Of a stretch of DNA of 20,174 bases, positions 1-5,765 are shown piece after piece (the stretch's first letter is position 1; each line of letters opens with the position of its first letter). The notes under the pieces were generated by a model, which did not search any database, was not told where the DNA came from, and saw nothing but the letters and a program-made list of their open reading frames with translations. Source of the DNA: a virus; the IMG/VR virus record IMGVR_UViG_3300006738_000002, positions 1 to 20,174 of that record, one strand, 5' to 3'. A program made the position numbers and the translations under genes.

Positions 1-123
1 GACTTTCGTGAGAACTATTTGAAAAGCATAACCAAAGAGAAGTTTGAGAATCTAAATAAACAGGAGGAAAAAGAAAATGATAATTAAAGGTGATTGTATA
101 GAAGAATTAAAGAAACTTCCAGA
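1..123. repeat. Terminal direct repeat (left copy) marking a circular molecule
   Basis: Bases 1-123 are identical to 20052-20174. The repeat cuts through the end of a small gene and the start of the methyltransferase without regard to function, as expected when a circular contig is written with an assembler overlap. The unique circle is therefore about 20,051 bp. A genuine terminally redundant linear genome is possible but less likely, because reading frames run smoothly across the join. Confidence 0.9.
49..80 (+). repeat. 32-bp direct repeat, left flank of methyltransferase cassette
   Basis: Bases 49-80 match 1337-1368 exactly. Each copy holds the last codons of one gene (Asn-Leu-Asn-Lys-Gln-Glu-Glu-Lys-Glu-Asn), the AGGAGG ribosome-binding site and the ATG of the next gene. 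Together the copies bracket the methyltransferase. Confidence 0.9.
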
Positions 124-1372
124 AAATTCTGTTGATGCGATTGTAACTGACCCTCCTTATGGTTTAGAGTTTATGGGTAAGAATTGGGATTATGGAGTTC
201 CAGGAAAGAAATTCTTTATTGAAATGATTAGAGTTCTAAAACCAGGAGGTTTTCTCTTAGCATTTGGAGGAACACGAACTTATCATAGATTAGCCTGTGG
301 AATTGAAGATGCAGGTTTTGAAATAAGAGATTGTATTCAATGGCTTTATGGTTCAGGATTCCCAAAGAGTTTGAATATTGGAAAACAGATTGATAAGATT
401 GAAGGTAATGAGAGGGAGGTTGTTGGAACTAAAAGATGTGGAATTGCTGAAAGTCCATTTGGAAGTTGTGCTGAAGAATTGAAACATATTCCTGAAACAA
501 AAGGAAACTCAGATTGGGAAGGTTGGGGAACAGCACTTAAACCAGCAAACGAACCTATAGTTGTTGCACGAAAACCATTAAGTGAAAAGAATGTTGCTTT
601 GAATGTTTTGAAGTGGGGAACAGCAGGGATTAATATTGATGAGTGTAGAATAAATTATCAATCTGAAAAAGATATGGAAGGAGCAATATGGGGTAGTCAT
701 GGAACTTCAAATGCCGAACATAATTGGGGAATGAAAGATAAGGGAAAAAATCATTTAAGTTCTACAACTGGAAGATTCCCAGCAAACATAATCCTTGATG
801 AAGAAGCAGGAAAGATGTTGGATGAGCAGACAGGAAGTTTAGGAAATAGTTTTAGACCAAATAATATTGGAAAAGATTACAAAAGTGATGGAATGTTTGG
901 TGGTGGAAAATATAATCAAATTAGTTCTCATAATGATAAAGGAGGAGCATCTCGGTTCTTCTATTGTGCAAAGGCAAGTAAGAGTGAAAGGAATGAAGGG
1001 TTAGAAGATTTTGAGGAGAAAGAAGCAACTCAAAGAATGAATGCAAGTGAATTTAGATACGAAGAAGGGAGAGAGCCAACACCAAGAGCAAAACAATCTG
1101 TAAACAAAAACAACCACCCAACAGTTAAACCAATCAAGTTAATGGAATACTTAATTAAATTAGTTTCAAAAGAAGGTGCAACAGTTCTTGACCCATTTTT
1201 AGGTTCAGGCACAACTGCGATTGCTTGTTTAAAACAAAACAGAAAATACATAGGAATAGAAAAAGAAAAAGAATATATTAAGATAGCAGAGGCAAGATTA
1301 AAACCATTTATTGAACAAAGGAAATTATCCTTTGATAATCTAAATAAACAGGAGGAAAAAGAAAATGAATGA
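77..1372 (+). CDS. DNA methyltransferase, beta class (N6-adenine or N4-cytosine)
   Basis: This 431-residue SAM-dependent DNA methyltransferase transfers a methyl group to an exocyclic amino group of adenine or cytosine. The catalytic motif IV, DPPY, is at residues 25-28 and follows Val-Thr. The SAM-binding motif I, DPFLGSGTT, lies near residue 372, after a HPTVKP segment around residue 348. This order (IV before I) defines the beta class. DPPY favours N6-adenine, but N4-cytosine cannot be excluded. The central part (about 120-340) is probably the target-recognition region. AGGAGG lies 9 nt before the ATG. No restriction endonuclease is nearby, so it is probably an orphan enzyme that protects the element's DNA or marks it. 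The gene is bracketed by 32-bp direct repeats, suggesting it was gained as a cassette. Confidence 0.93.
   Translation: MIIKGDCIEELKKLPENSVDAIVTDPPYGLEFMGKNWDYGVPGKKFFIEMIRVLKPGGFLLAFGGTRTYHRLACGIEDAGFEIRDCIQWLYGSGFPKSLNIGKQIDKIEGNEREVVGTKRCGIAESPFGSCAEELKHIPETKGNSDWEGWGTALKPANEPIVVARKPLSEKNVALNVLKWGTAGINIDECRINYQSEKDMEGAIWGSHGTSNAEHNWGMKDKGKNHLSSTTGRFPANIILDEEAGKMLDEQTGSLGNSFRPNNIGKDYKSDGMFGGGKYNQISSHNDKGGASRFFYCAKASKSERNEGLEDFEEKEATQRMNASEFRYEEGREPTPRAKQSVNKNNHPTVKPIKLMEYLIKLVSKEGATVLDPFLGSGTTAIACLKQNRKYIGIEKEKEYIKIAEARLKPFIEQRKLSFDNLNKQEEKENE
1337..1368 (+). repeat. 32-bp direct repeat, right flank of methyltransferase cassette
   Basis: This is the perfect second copy of 49-80. It forms the C-terminal codons of the methyltransferase and the ribosome-binding site and start codon of the 113-residue gene. 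Recombination between the copies would remove the methyltransferase and leave both neighbours intact and in register. Confidence 0.9.
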
Positions 1373-1706
1373 AAATACTGAACTTGACTCATGGACTTCC
1401 TTTACTGGAAGTTTTTTGAAGGCCGAAGATGTTGAATCAGAAAACGATGCTTATATCCCAATTTCAATTTCATCCGTTGAACAAGACGGAAAGAAGAAAT
1501 TGAGACTGCATCTTGAAAGAAACGAGATGAAAAAAGACTTTGATTTGAATGTCACGAACTTAAAGAAAGTTATTGACTTAGGTTTTAACTCGCCAAAAAG
1601 TTTAATCGGTTCAAAAGTATATTTTAAGATTGTCCAGGCAAGAGACCCAAATAAGAATATTGAAGTCCCTGCATTGAGAATCTATAAAATTGAAAAGATT
1701 GAATAA
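1365..1706 (+). CDS. Small conserved-looking phage/plasmid-type protein, function unknown
   Basis: This soluble 113-residue protein has no signal or membrane segment. It has an alternating beta-strand pattern with 'LDLNVTNLKKVIDLG'-like spacing (residues about 62-80), followed by 'LIGSKVYFKI' and a C-terminal 'PALRIYKIEKI'. In form this resembles a widespread family of small phage proteins in which a strand is followed by 'Asn-x-x-Asn/Leu-x-x-x-Leu', an IGK motif and a final strand, but I could not test this. The start is fixed by AGGAGG in the 32-bp repeat. It overlaps the methyltransferase end by 8 nt and is probably co-translated with it. Confidence 0.75.
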   Translation: MNENTELDSWTSFTGSFLKAEDVESENDAYIPISISSVEQDGKKKLRLHLERNEMKKDFDLNVTNLKKVIDLGFNSPKSLIGSKVYFKIVQARDPNKNIEVPALRIYKIEKIE

Positions 1707-1729
1707 ATATAAAAACAACTATTACTTTA

Positions 1730-1736
1730 TTTTTTT
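1730..1736 (+). terminator. Oligo-T tract, possible archaeal terminator
   Basis: A run of seven T residues lies 24 nt after the stop of the 113-residue gene and is followed by further T/A-rich bases. Archaeal transcription usually ends at such oligo-T tracts. There is no strong hairpin before it. Confidence 0.4.
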
Positions 1737-1742
1737 ATTATA

Positions 1743-1819
1743 CTCCTTCAAACGAGGGGAGCAGAGGAAGGAGAAGGTCTGCACACCAAATATGTTTTGC
1801 CTTCATAACTCTCCCCCTC
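1743..1819 (+). promoter_or_regulatory. Structured purine/pyrimidine leader before the 82-residue gene
   Basis: A G-rich arm GAGGGGAG (1754-1761) can pair, with one extra C, with CTCCCCCTC (1811-1819). Inside it GAAGG (1773-1777) can pair with CCTTC (1800-1804). Alternative pairings are CTCCTTC/GAAGGAG (1743-1749/1767-1773) and GCAGA/TCTGC (1761-1765/1778-1782). The pyrimidine arm ends 13 nt before the next ATG, which has no obvious Shine-Dalgarno sequence. A role in translation control is inferred. Confidence 0.4.
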
Positions 1820-1832
1820 ACTTATAATCAAA

Positions 1833-2081
1833 ATGAAAACACAATCAAAAAAATCAGAAATACTTGAAGAACTTGAAAGAAACTATAAAGACATTAAAAT
1901 ATTAATAGGACAACAAATGTTCAAGGTTGTTGATGCTGAATATTATCTTGAAAGATATTACAATGTGATAAGGCATTGTGAATCTCTTGTAAAGTCCAGA
2001 GATAATTGGAGAATGAAATATGAAATGTTGCTTGAGAAGAAAATTCGTCCAATTAAAAAGGGGAGGAGTAGAGTATCTTAG
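1833..2081 (+). CDS. Small helical protein, unknown function
   Basis: This 82-residue, mostly helical, charged protein has a Lys/Arg-rich C-terminus ending in KKGRSRVS. The heptad-like stretch over residues 8-70 suggests a coiled coil or a small all-helical bundle. No catalytic or metal-binding motif is visible. The last codons contain GGGGAGGAG, which also forms the 5' arm of the inverted repeat before the downstream C5 methyltransferase, so the end of this gene doubles as RNA structure. No Shine-Dalgarno sequence precedes the ATG. Confidence 0.65.
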   Translation: MKTQSKKSEILEELERNYKDIKILIGQQMFKVVDAEYYLERYYNVIRHCESLVKSRDNWRMKYEMLLEKKIRPIKKGRSRVS

Positions 2082-2145
2082 TTGGACGAAGTCCAGGTTT
2101 TATCACCTCTTCCTGGACATCCTCTCTTTCAAATCTCCTCCCCTT
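2058..2145 (+). promoter_or_regulatory. Nested inverted repeat before the C5 methyltransferase
   Basis: AAGGGGAGGAG (2058-2068) and CTCCTCCCCTT (2135-2145) form a perfect 11-bp inverted repeat. Inside it GTCCAGG (2091-2097) pairs with CCTGGAC (2112-2118). The outer 3' arm ends 10 nt before the methyltransferase ATG at 2156. AGTATCTTA is directly repeated at 2072-2080 and 2146-2154. The RNA could form a two-stem leader that sequesters the SD-like GGAGG. Alternatively the repeats could be a protein-binding operator. Confidence 0.5.
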
Positions 2146-2155
2146 AGTATCTTAA

Positions 2156-3121
2156 ATGAAAAATGAAAAAAGAAAAGAAATTAAATACTTCTCAATGTTC
2201 TCAGGGGTCGGAGGATTTGAACTCGGACTCAGAACCGAAGATAATAAATTCATTTGTGTCGGACTTTCAGAAATTGACAAATTCTCATCAGAACTCCTCT
2301 CCAAAAAGTTTCCGTCAGTTAAAAATTGGGGAGACTGCACAAAAATCAATCCAAGTGAACTACCAGACTTTGATTTGTTGTGTGGAGGATTTCCTTGTCA
2401 AGCATTCTCAATTGCTGGAAAAAGGGAAGGTTTCAATGATACCAGAGGGACATTGTTTTTTGAGATTGCAAGAATACTTGAAGTTAAAAGACCTAAAATT
2501 ATACTCCTTGAAAACGTCAAAGGGTTACTCAATCACAACAAAGGGGAAACTTTTAGAAAAATCATTCAAACGCTTTCAGAATTGGGGTATGATGTTCAAT
2601 GGATGGTTCTTAACAGCAAGTTTTTTGGAGTTCCCCAGAACAGAGAGAGGGTATTCATTATTGGAAGTATTAGAGGACAACCCAAACCAGAAATATTACC
2701 TTTCAAAGAAAAGTGTCAAGACAATAATGAAAAGGGTGGAGGACAAATATCATCCACCCTCACTTCTACATATTGTAAGGGGTGGGGTGGAGGGAGAACA
2801 GCAATAATGAGGGGAAGACCAAAGATGCCTTATGAACAAGGGAAAAGAGAATTAAAATATACTATTTACCACAATACTTGTCCAACACTTTCACAAAATT
2901 GTGCAAGTGGAGACCAGAAGAATATAGTAATGCCTATGATAAGAAGATTAACTCCCTTAGAATGTGAACGACTTCAAGGATTTCCTGATGGTTGGACAGA
3001 AGGATTCTCAGACACCCAAAGATACAAGATGATGGGGAATGCAGTAACCGTCAATGTAATTAAATCAATTGTTGAAAGATTAAATAATTCACAAAATAGA
3101 CACTTTGTGAAAGATTTATAA
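2156..3121 (+). CDS. C5-cytosine DNA methyltransferase
   Basis: This is a complete 321-residue DNA (cytosine-5) methyltransferase. Motif I FSGVGGFELG is at residues 15-24, the catalytic Pro-Cys-Gln is at 80-82 (nucleophile Cys81), and the ENV motif is at 119-121. These are followed by FGVPQNRERVFIIG (motif VIII), LTPLECERLQGFP (motif IX) and MGNAVTVNV (motif X). Length and motif order match active bacterial and viral Dcm-type enzymes. The target-recognition segment lies between motifs VIII and IX (about residues 180-265). No cognate nuclease is present, which suggests a protective orphan enzyme. It has no clear SD and lies behind a structured leader. Confidence 0.96.
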   Translation: MKNEKRKEIKYFSMFSGVGGFELGLRTEDNKFICVGLSEIDKFSSELLSKKFPSVKNWGDCTKINPSELPDFDLLCGGFPCQAFSIAGKREGFNDTRGTLFFEIARILEVKRPKIILLENVKGLLNHNKGETFRKIIQTLSELGYDVQWMVLNSKFFGVPQNRERVFIIGSIRGQPKPEILPFKEKCQDNNEKGGGQISSTLTSTYCKGWGGGRTAIMRGRPKMPYEQGKRELKYTIYHNTCPTLSQNCASGDQKNIVMPMIRRLTPLECERLQGFPDGWTEGFSDTQRYKMMGNAVTVNVIKSIVERLNNSQNRHFVKDL

Positions 3122-3161
3122 AGTGTTATGTGTAATAAATAATAGATTAATTTCATAAAAG

Positions 3162-3356
3162 ATGGTAAAAATAGAAAAAAATCAATATAACCTTGTATTT
3201 TTAATTGTTTTATTCATTTCAATGTCTGTCTCAATCATTTCTCAAACTCTTGGGAAGTGGGCTTTGTTGTCTTATGTCTTAATAATGTATTTCGGAAGTT
3301 GGTGGTTAATTGACAAAGAAATATTTGAGAAATTATTTAAGGAATTAGATGGCTAA
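3162..3356 (+). CDS. Small two-helix membrane protein
   Basis: This 64-residue protein has two predicted transmembrane helices, at residues about 10-28 and 33-51, joined by a very short turn around SQTLGKW. The C-terminus is charged. It overlaps the integrase start by 8 nt, which suggests translational coupling. Its function is not recognisable. The start has only a weak AAAAG before it. Its size and topology resemble small viral membrane proteins, but nothing specific links it to a role. Confidence 0.6.
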   Translation: MVKIEKNQYNLVFLIVLFISMSVSIISQTLGKWALLSYVLIMYFGSWWLIDKEIFEKLFKELDG

Positions 3357-3885
3357 AAAATTAATAAAATTTATTTCACTTGAAGAATTTAAAAAAGTTC
3401 TGAAGGCAGAGAAAGACAATAAGTATAAACTTGCTTATGTTCTTGCGTTTGGTTCAGGTTTAAGGATTAGTGAAATCGTTGGACCTTCAGGAAATTCCAA
3501 TCAGGAAATTAAACCAATTACAAGAGAACAAATCAACTTGGAAACAAAACAAATAAAAGTCTTTGGAAAAGGTGCAAAAGAAAGAATCACAGTCATCAAT
3601 CCTTATTTCCCTTTAAAAGAAAATATGCTTAAACTTCTCCCTTTGAAGATTGAACGGAGAACATTACAATATCATTTTTCAAAACTAACTGAAAAGGTTT
3701 TAAAGAAAAGGATGAGTTTTCATACATTAAGACATGGCTTTGCAAATCACATGGCTAATGACAGAAAAATCTCCCTTCCAATGTTGCAGGGTTTTGGTGG
3801 GTGGAGCAGACTTGACACAGTGGGGCTTTATACCCACGCCAATCCAAAACAGGCCATCTCAGAGGTTTGGGAGGGTTTTGAGTGA
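3349..3885 (+). CDS. Tyrosine recombinase/integrase, catalytic domain only
   Basis: This 178-residue protein is a compact tyrosine recombinase. Catalytic residues are visible: Arg39 in SGLRISEIV, the beta-hairpin Lys74 in FGKGAKER, His125 and Arg128 in HTLRHGF, Trp152 at the third His/Trp position, and the nucleophile Tyr161 in LYTHANP. XerC/D-type enzymes are near 300 residues with an N-terminal core-binding domain. Here that domain is absent and the protein starts directly at the catalytic fold. It could integrate or excise the circle, or resolve multimers. No tRNA gene or attachment site was identified nearby. It overlaps both neighbours, including an ATGA junction at 3882. Confidence 0.92.
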   Translation: MAKKLIKFISLEEFKKVLKAEKDNKYKLAYVLAFGSGLRISEIVGPSGNSNQEIKPITREQINLETKQIKVFGKGAKERITVINPYFPLKENMLKLLPLKIERRTLQYHFSKLTEKVLKKRMSFHTLRHGFANHMANDRKISLPMLQGFGGWSRLDTVGLYTHANPKQAISEVWEGFE

Positions 3886-4541
3886 TGGAATTTCAAACAA
3901 TGATGATTGGGGTTGGAATTATATTTATTGTCTTATTGGGTGCAATCGGAGGTTTTATGATATATTACAATAAAATGTATAAATATCGGATAAGATTATT
4001 TTATCAGTTGAGTGGTGAAGAACAATATCACGAAGGCAAAACATACAAGGCAAGAAAAGTCTTTTTATCAAAAGGAGGAGTTCAAAGATTATGGGTCCCA
4101 AAGTTAAAAGAGTATGTTTCTTATTTTGGGAAGAAGATGGGAGAAAATAAATATTATTATGCTGAAGGTCCTGATGGTTATTTATATAATATAGTTCTTG
4201 GAGACTTGGACACTGCACGAGGTGTCCTGGACATTGAACCCATTGACAGAGACTTGAGGGATTTTTATATAACTAATCAAAGAAACATAAATGAACGCTA
4301 TCAAAAACCAAAGAACTGGCCGATGATTCTTCAAAGTGTGACAATTGTTTTTATAGTGATTTTAATGTTTGCAGGAGGTTATGTAATATTTGACCAGATG
4401 AAAGTTGCAGGTGAACAAGTAAGCAAAAACCTTGAATCAACAATCGCAGTCACAGAACTACAAAAAGAATTAATCTCAAAAATATATAAGTTGGTTGGGG
4501 AAGTAGATGGAGGAGGCCCAGGCATTATTGCCGTTCCATAA
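3882..4541 (+). CDS. Two-helix membrane protein with a central soluble domain
   Basis: This 219-residue protein has a membrane helix at about 8-28 and a second at about 148-170. They enclose a Tyr- and Lys-rich soluble domain of roughly 115 residues that contains YKARKVFLSKGG and an EGPDGYLYNI strand. A helical tail (about 172-205) may form a coiled coil, and a Gly/Pro-rich end follows. It has no catalytic motif. It is coupled to the integrase by an ATGA overlap and lies 2 nt before the next membrane gene, so it belongs to the same transcript. Virion envelope or host-membrane modification are both possible. Confidence 0.75.
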   Translation: MMEFQTMMIGVGIIFIVLLGAIGGFMIYYNKMYKYRIRLFYQLSGEEQYHEGKTYKARKVFLSKGGVQRLWVPKLKEYVSYFGKKMGENKYYYAEGPDGYLYNIVLGDLDTARGVLDIEPIDRDLRDFYITNQRNINERYQKPKNWPMILQSVTIVFIVILMFAGGYVIFDQMKVAGEQVSKNLESTIAVTELQKELISKIYKLVGEVDGGGPGIIAVP

Positions 4542-4543
4542 AA

Positions 4544-5023
4544 ATGAATCCCTGGATTTTATTGGGTGTTGCTTGGTTGGGAAGTTGGATATTCATAGCA
4601 ATACTTTTTTTTATATGGGTTAAGTTAAGCACAAGATTATTGAAAGGGAGGTATAAAGAAGAAAATGACCGAGGAAGACCAATTAAAGACCTTATTAAAT
4701 CAAGGGGAATTAACAAGGGAGGAATACGAGGCAAAGGTTTTGGAGTTGAGGAGAACACAACAACAACCAGTTCAATCCCCACCAGTTCAATCCCAACCAG
4801 TTCAATCCCCTCCAGTTCAACCAGTTCAGTCCCCAACAGTGAGCAGGGAGCAAGAGGAGATTCAGAGACTGAATCAACAAATTTATTTAATGGACAAGGC
4901 ATATATAAACCAACAAACTCTTTTATTCCAACAAGAGATGCTGAAGGTTTTAAAAGAGATTTCCACGAACCTACTCCCTCCAGGAAATTAAGTTTTTCTG
5001 AAAGGAGATGGAAAAAAGATTAA
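4544..5023 (+). CDS. Membrane-anchored protein whose frame encloses a second gene
   Basis: This reading frame codes 159 residues. The N-terminal 26 or so hydrophobic residues form a convincing membrane helix (MNPWILLGVAW and onward) followed by a basic stretch. From residue 41 the frame overlaps a SHOCT-like gene at 4665 in the +1 frame, and becomes Ser/Thr/Pro-rich with repeated SSIPT units. Its stop falls inside the next gene (5008), which would allow coupling. The helix strongly supports the first 40 codons. Whether translation continues in this frame to 5023 or shifts +1 into the SHOCT frame is unresolved. Confidence 0.55.
   Translation: MNPWILLGVAWLGSWIFIAILFFIWVKLSTRLLKGRYKEENDRGRPIKDLIKSRGINKGGIRGKGFGVEENTTTTSSIPTSSIPTSSIPSSSTSSVPNSEQGARGDSETESTNLFNGQGIYKPTNSFIPTRDAEGFKRDFHEPTPSRKLSFSERRWKKD
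4665..4991 (+). CDS. SHOCT-like oligomerisation motif protein with Pro-Val-Gln repeats
   Basis: This 108-residue protein lies wholly inside the frame starting at 4544. Residues 4-28 (DQLKTLLNQGELTREEYEAK) match the SHOCT pattern: a short helix, a Gly-x-Leu/Ile-Thr turn and an EEYEAK helix. A PVQSP-type repeat follows (residues about 34-58), then a coiled-coil-like helix rich in Gln, Glu and Leu. GGGAGG lies 13 nt before the ATG. SHOCT motifs often sit after a membrane helix, as would happen if this were fused by a +1 shift to the upstream frame. Confidence 0.72.
   Translation: MTEEDQLKTLLNQGELTREEYEAKVLELRRTQQQPVQSPPVQSQPVQSPPVQPVQSPTVSREQEEIQRLNQQIYLMDKAYINQQTLLFQQEMLKVLKEISTNLLPPGN
4767..4835 (+). 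repeat. 15-bp tandem repeat inside the overlapping genes
   Basis: The unit CCAGTTCAATCCCCA occurs at 4767-4781, 4782-4796 and 4797-4811. A partial unit follows at 4812-4820, and a variant at 4821-4835. It encodes Pro-Val-Gln-Ser-Pro/Gln repeats in the SHOCT frame and Thr-Ser-Ser-Ile-Pro repeats in the other frame. Replication slippage could change repeat number without disturbing either frame. Confidence 0.9.
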
Positions 5024-5331
5024 TTGAAAATATTATTTTTATTAGTTTAGTTTTAATTTTAGTTTTAGCAGTAGCATTTTTTATATTTTATTTTAAAAAT
5101 CAAGAGGACATTTGTCAAGTGAACCCTTTGGTTTATGGTGCAAAACAATACACCAAAATGGACCATATATCAACTGCACAGGGTAGGGTAATTCTGGGGA
5201 CATTCCCCCCTTCAGAAATATGGTTTAATGAAAACAATATGACTTTTTTAAGTCAGAAATATAAAACAGGGTCAGGAGATAATCTCCTAACCCCAAAAAC
5301 AAATTTTAGTTTTTTGGTTGTAGATGGTTAA
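5008..5331 (+). CDS. Small membrane-anchored exported protein
   Basis: This 107-residue protein has an N-terminal membrane anchor (about 9-30, ISLVLILVLAVAFFIFYF). A predicted extracellular domain follows, with one Cys and strands ending in FSFLVVDG. The AAAGGAG sequence directly abuts the ATG, too close for a normal Shine-Dalgarno, so initiation may depend on coupling to the frame that ends at 5023. The stop TAA at 5329-5331 is directly followed by the stop of the convergent capsid-candidate gene. Function unknown. Confidence 0.7.
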   Translation: MEKRLIENIIFISLVLILVLAVAFFIFYFKNQEDICQVNPLVYGAKQYTKMDHISTAQGRVILGTFPPSEIWFNENNMTFLSQKYKTGSGDNLLTPKTNFSFLVVDG

Positions 5332-5658
5332 TTAAAACCCACCTCCTTGACCGAACATCCCCATTTTTCTTGCTTGGAAGATTAATAATGCTAATGCTCC
5401 GAAAAGAAGAACAACTGCCGAGATAAGCAATATGGTTGGGATTTTATTCCCTACATTTGCGATACCTGATGTCAGATTTGTAGCCAAATTATTTGCAGAA
5501 TTGTCATAAGTTCCACCAGAAGTCAATAAATTTGCTCCTAAAATAGTGTCAATTAAAACATAACCAATCACTACTGTGAAAATTAAACCAATCATACCAA
5601 CAACAAGACCAGAGACAACTTGTCCCTTTTTATTAGTTCCTAATTTTCTTAATTTCAT
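5332..5658 (-). CDS. Small two-helix membrane protein, major capsid protein candidate
   Basis: This 108-residue protein has a basic N-terminus with NKKGQ (residues 9-13), two long hydrophobic helices (about 14-42 and 73-96), a polar Gly/Ser/Asn/Thr linker and a Gly-rich tail. NKKGQ followed by a hydrophobic helix looks like a class III (archaeal pilin-like) leader that may be cleaved. Spindle-shaped archaeal viruses (SSV VP1/VP3, His1, PAV1/TPV1) build their shells from small proteins with two such helices, so this is the best capsid candidate. It is the only gene of the minus arc with a clear private TATA promoter, as expected for an abundant protein. An archaeal pilin-like or holin-like protein is the main alternative. 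Confidence 0.7.
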   Translation of the reverse strand: MKLRKLGTNKKGQVVSGLVVGMIGLIFTVVIGYVLIDTILGANLLTSGGTYDNSANNLATNLTSGIANVGNKIPTILLISAVVLLFGALALLIFQARKMGMFGQGGGF

Positions 5659-5723
5659 AATTAAAATAAACCCCCTTTCATAACTTTCTTATTGAATAGC
5701 ATTAAAAATTATATACTAATTAC

Positions 5724-5731
5724 TATTTAAA
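5724..5731 (-). promoter_or_regulatory. TATA box of the capsid-candidate gene
   Basis: On the minus strand AAACA is followed by TTTAAATAGTAATTA. This 15-mer is identical to that of the zinc-ribbon promoter at 19721. A start about 29 nt downstream (near 5702) would give a leader of roughly 44 nt containing AAAGGGGG as ribosome-binding site. Confidence 0.65.
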
Positions 5732-5745
5732 TGTTTATTAATCGT

Positions 5746-5761
5746 GTTACAAGGTTACAAG
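5746..5761 (-). promoter_or_regulatory. Tandem GTTACAAG element upstream of the capsid-candidate TATA box
   Basis: Two adjacent copies of GTTACAAG (5746-5753 and 5754-5761) lie about 15 bp upstream of the minus-strand TATA box, an activator-type position. The GTTACA core also forms the palindrome at 17147-17161 at the late-operon start. A shared regulator is inferred. Confidence 0.4.
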
Positions 5762-5765
5762 ATGT

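Noticed and set aside
1030-1392. Antisense 120-codon frame opposite the methyltransferase end
   Set aside because: It covers the conserved SAM-binding region of the methyltransferase and both 32-bp repeat signals, has no ribosome-binding site and looks like a shadow frame.
2163-2807. A 214-codon open frame overlapping the C5 methyltransferase in another plus frame
   Set aside because: All ten-motif landmarks of the methyltransferase lie in the frame from 2156. The alternative frame shows no domain and is Ser/Lys/Gln-rich as expected of a shifted AT-rich gene.
4767-4835. GTTCAATCCC repeats that look like tRNA T-arms
   Set aside because: They are a 15-bp tandem coding repeat. No acceptor, D or anticodon arms are present around them.
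4767-4835. Possible CRISPR-like array
   Set aside because: Units are adjacent with no unique spacers and lie inside coding sequence. No other repeat-spacer pattern was seen in the window.
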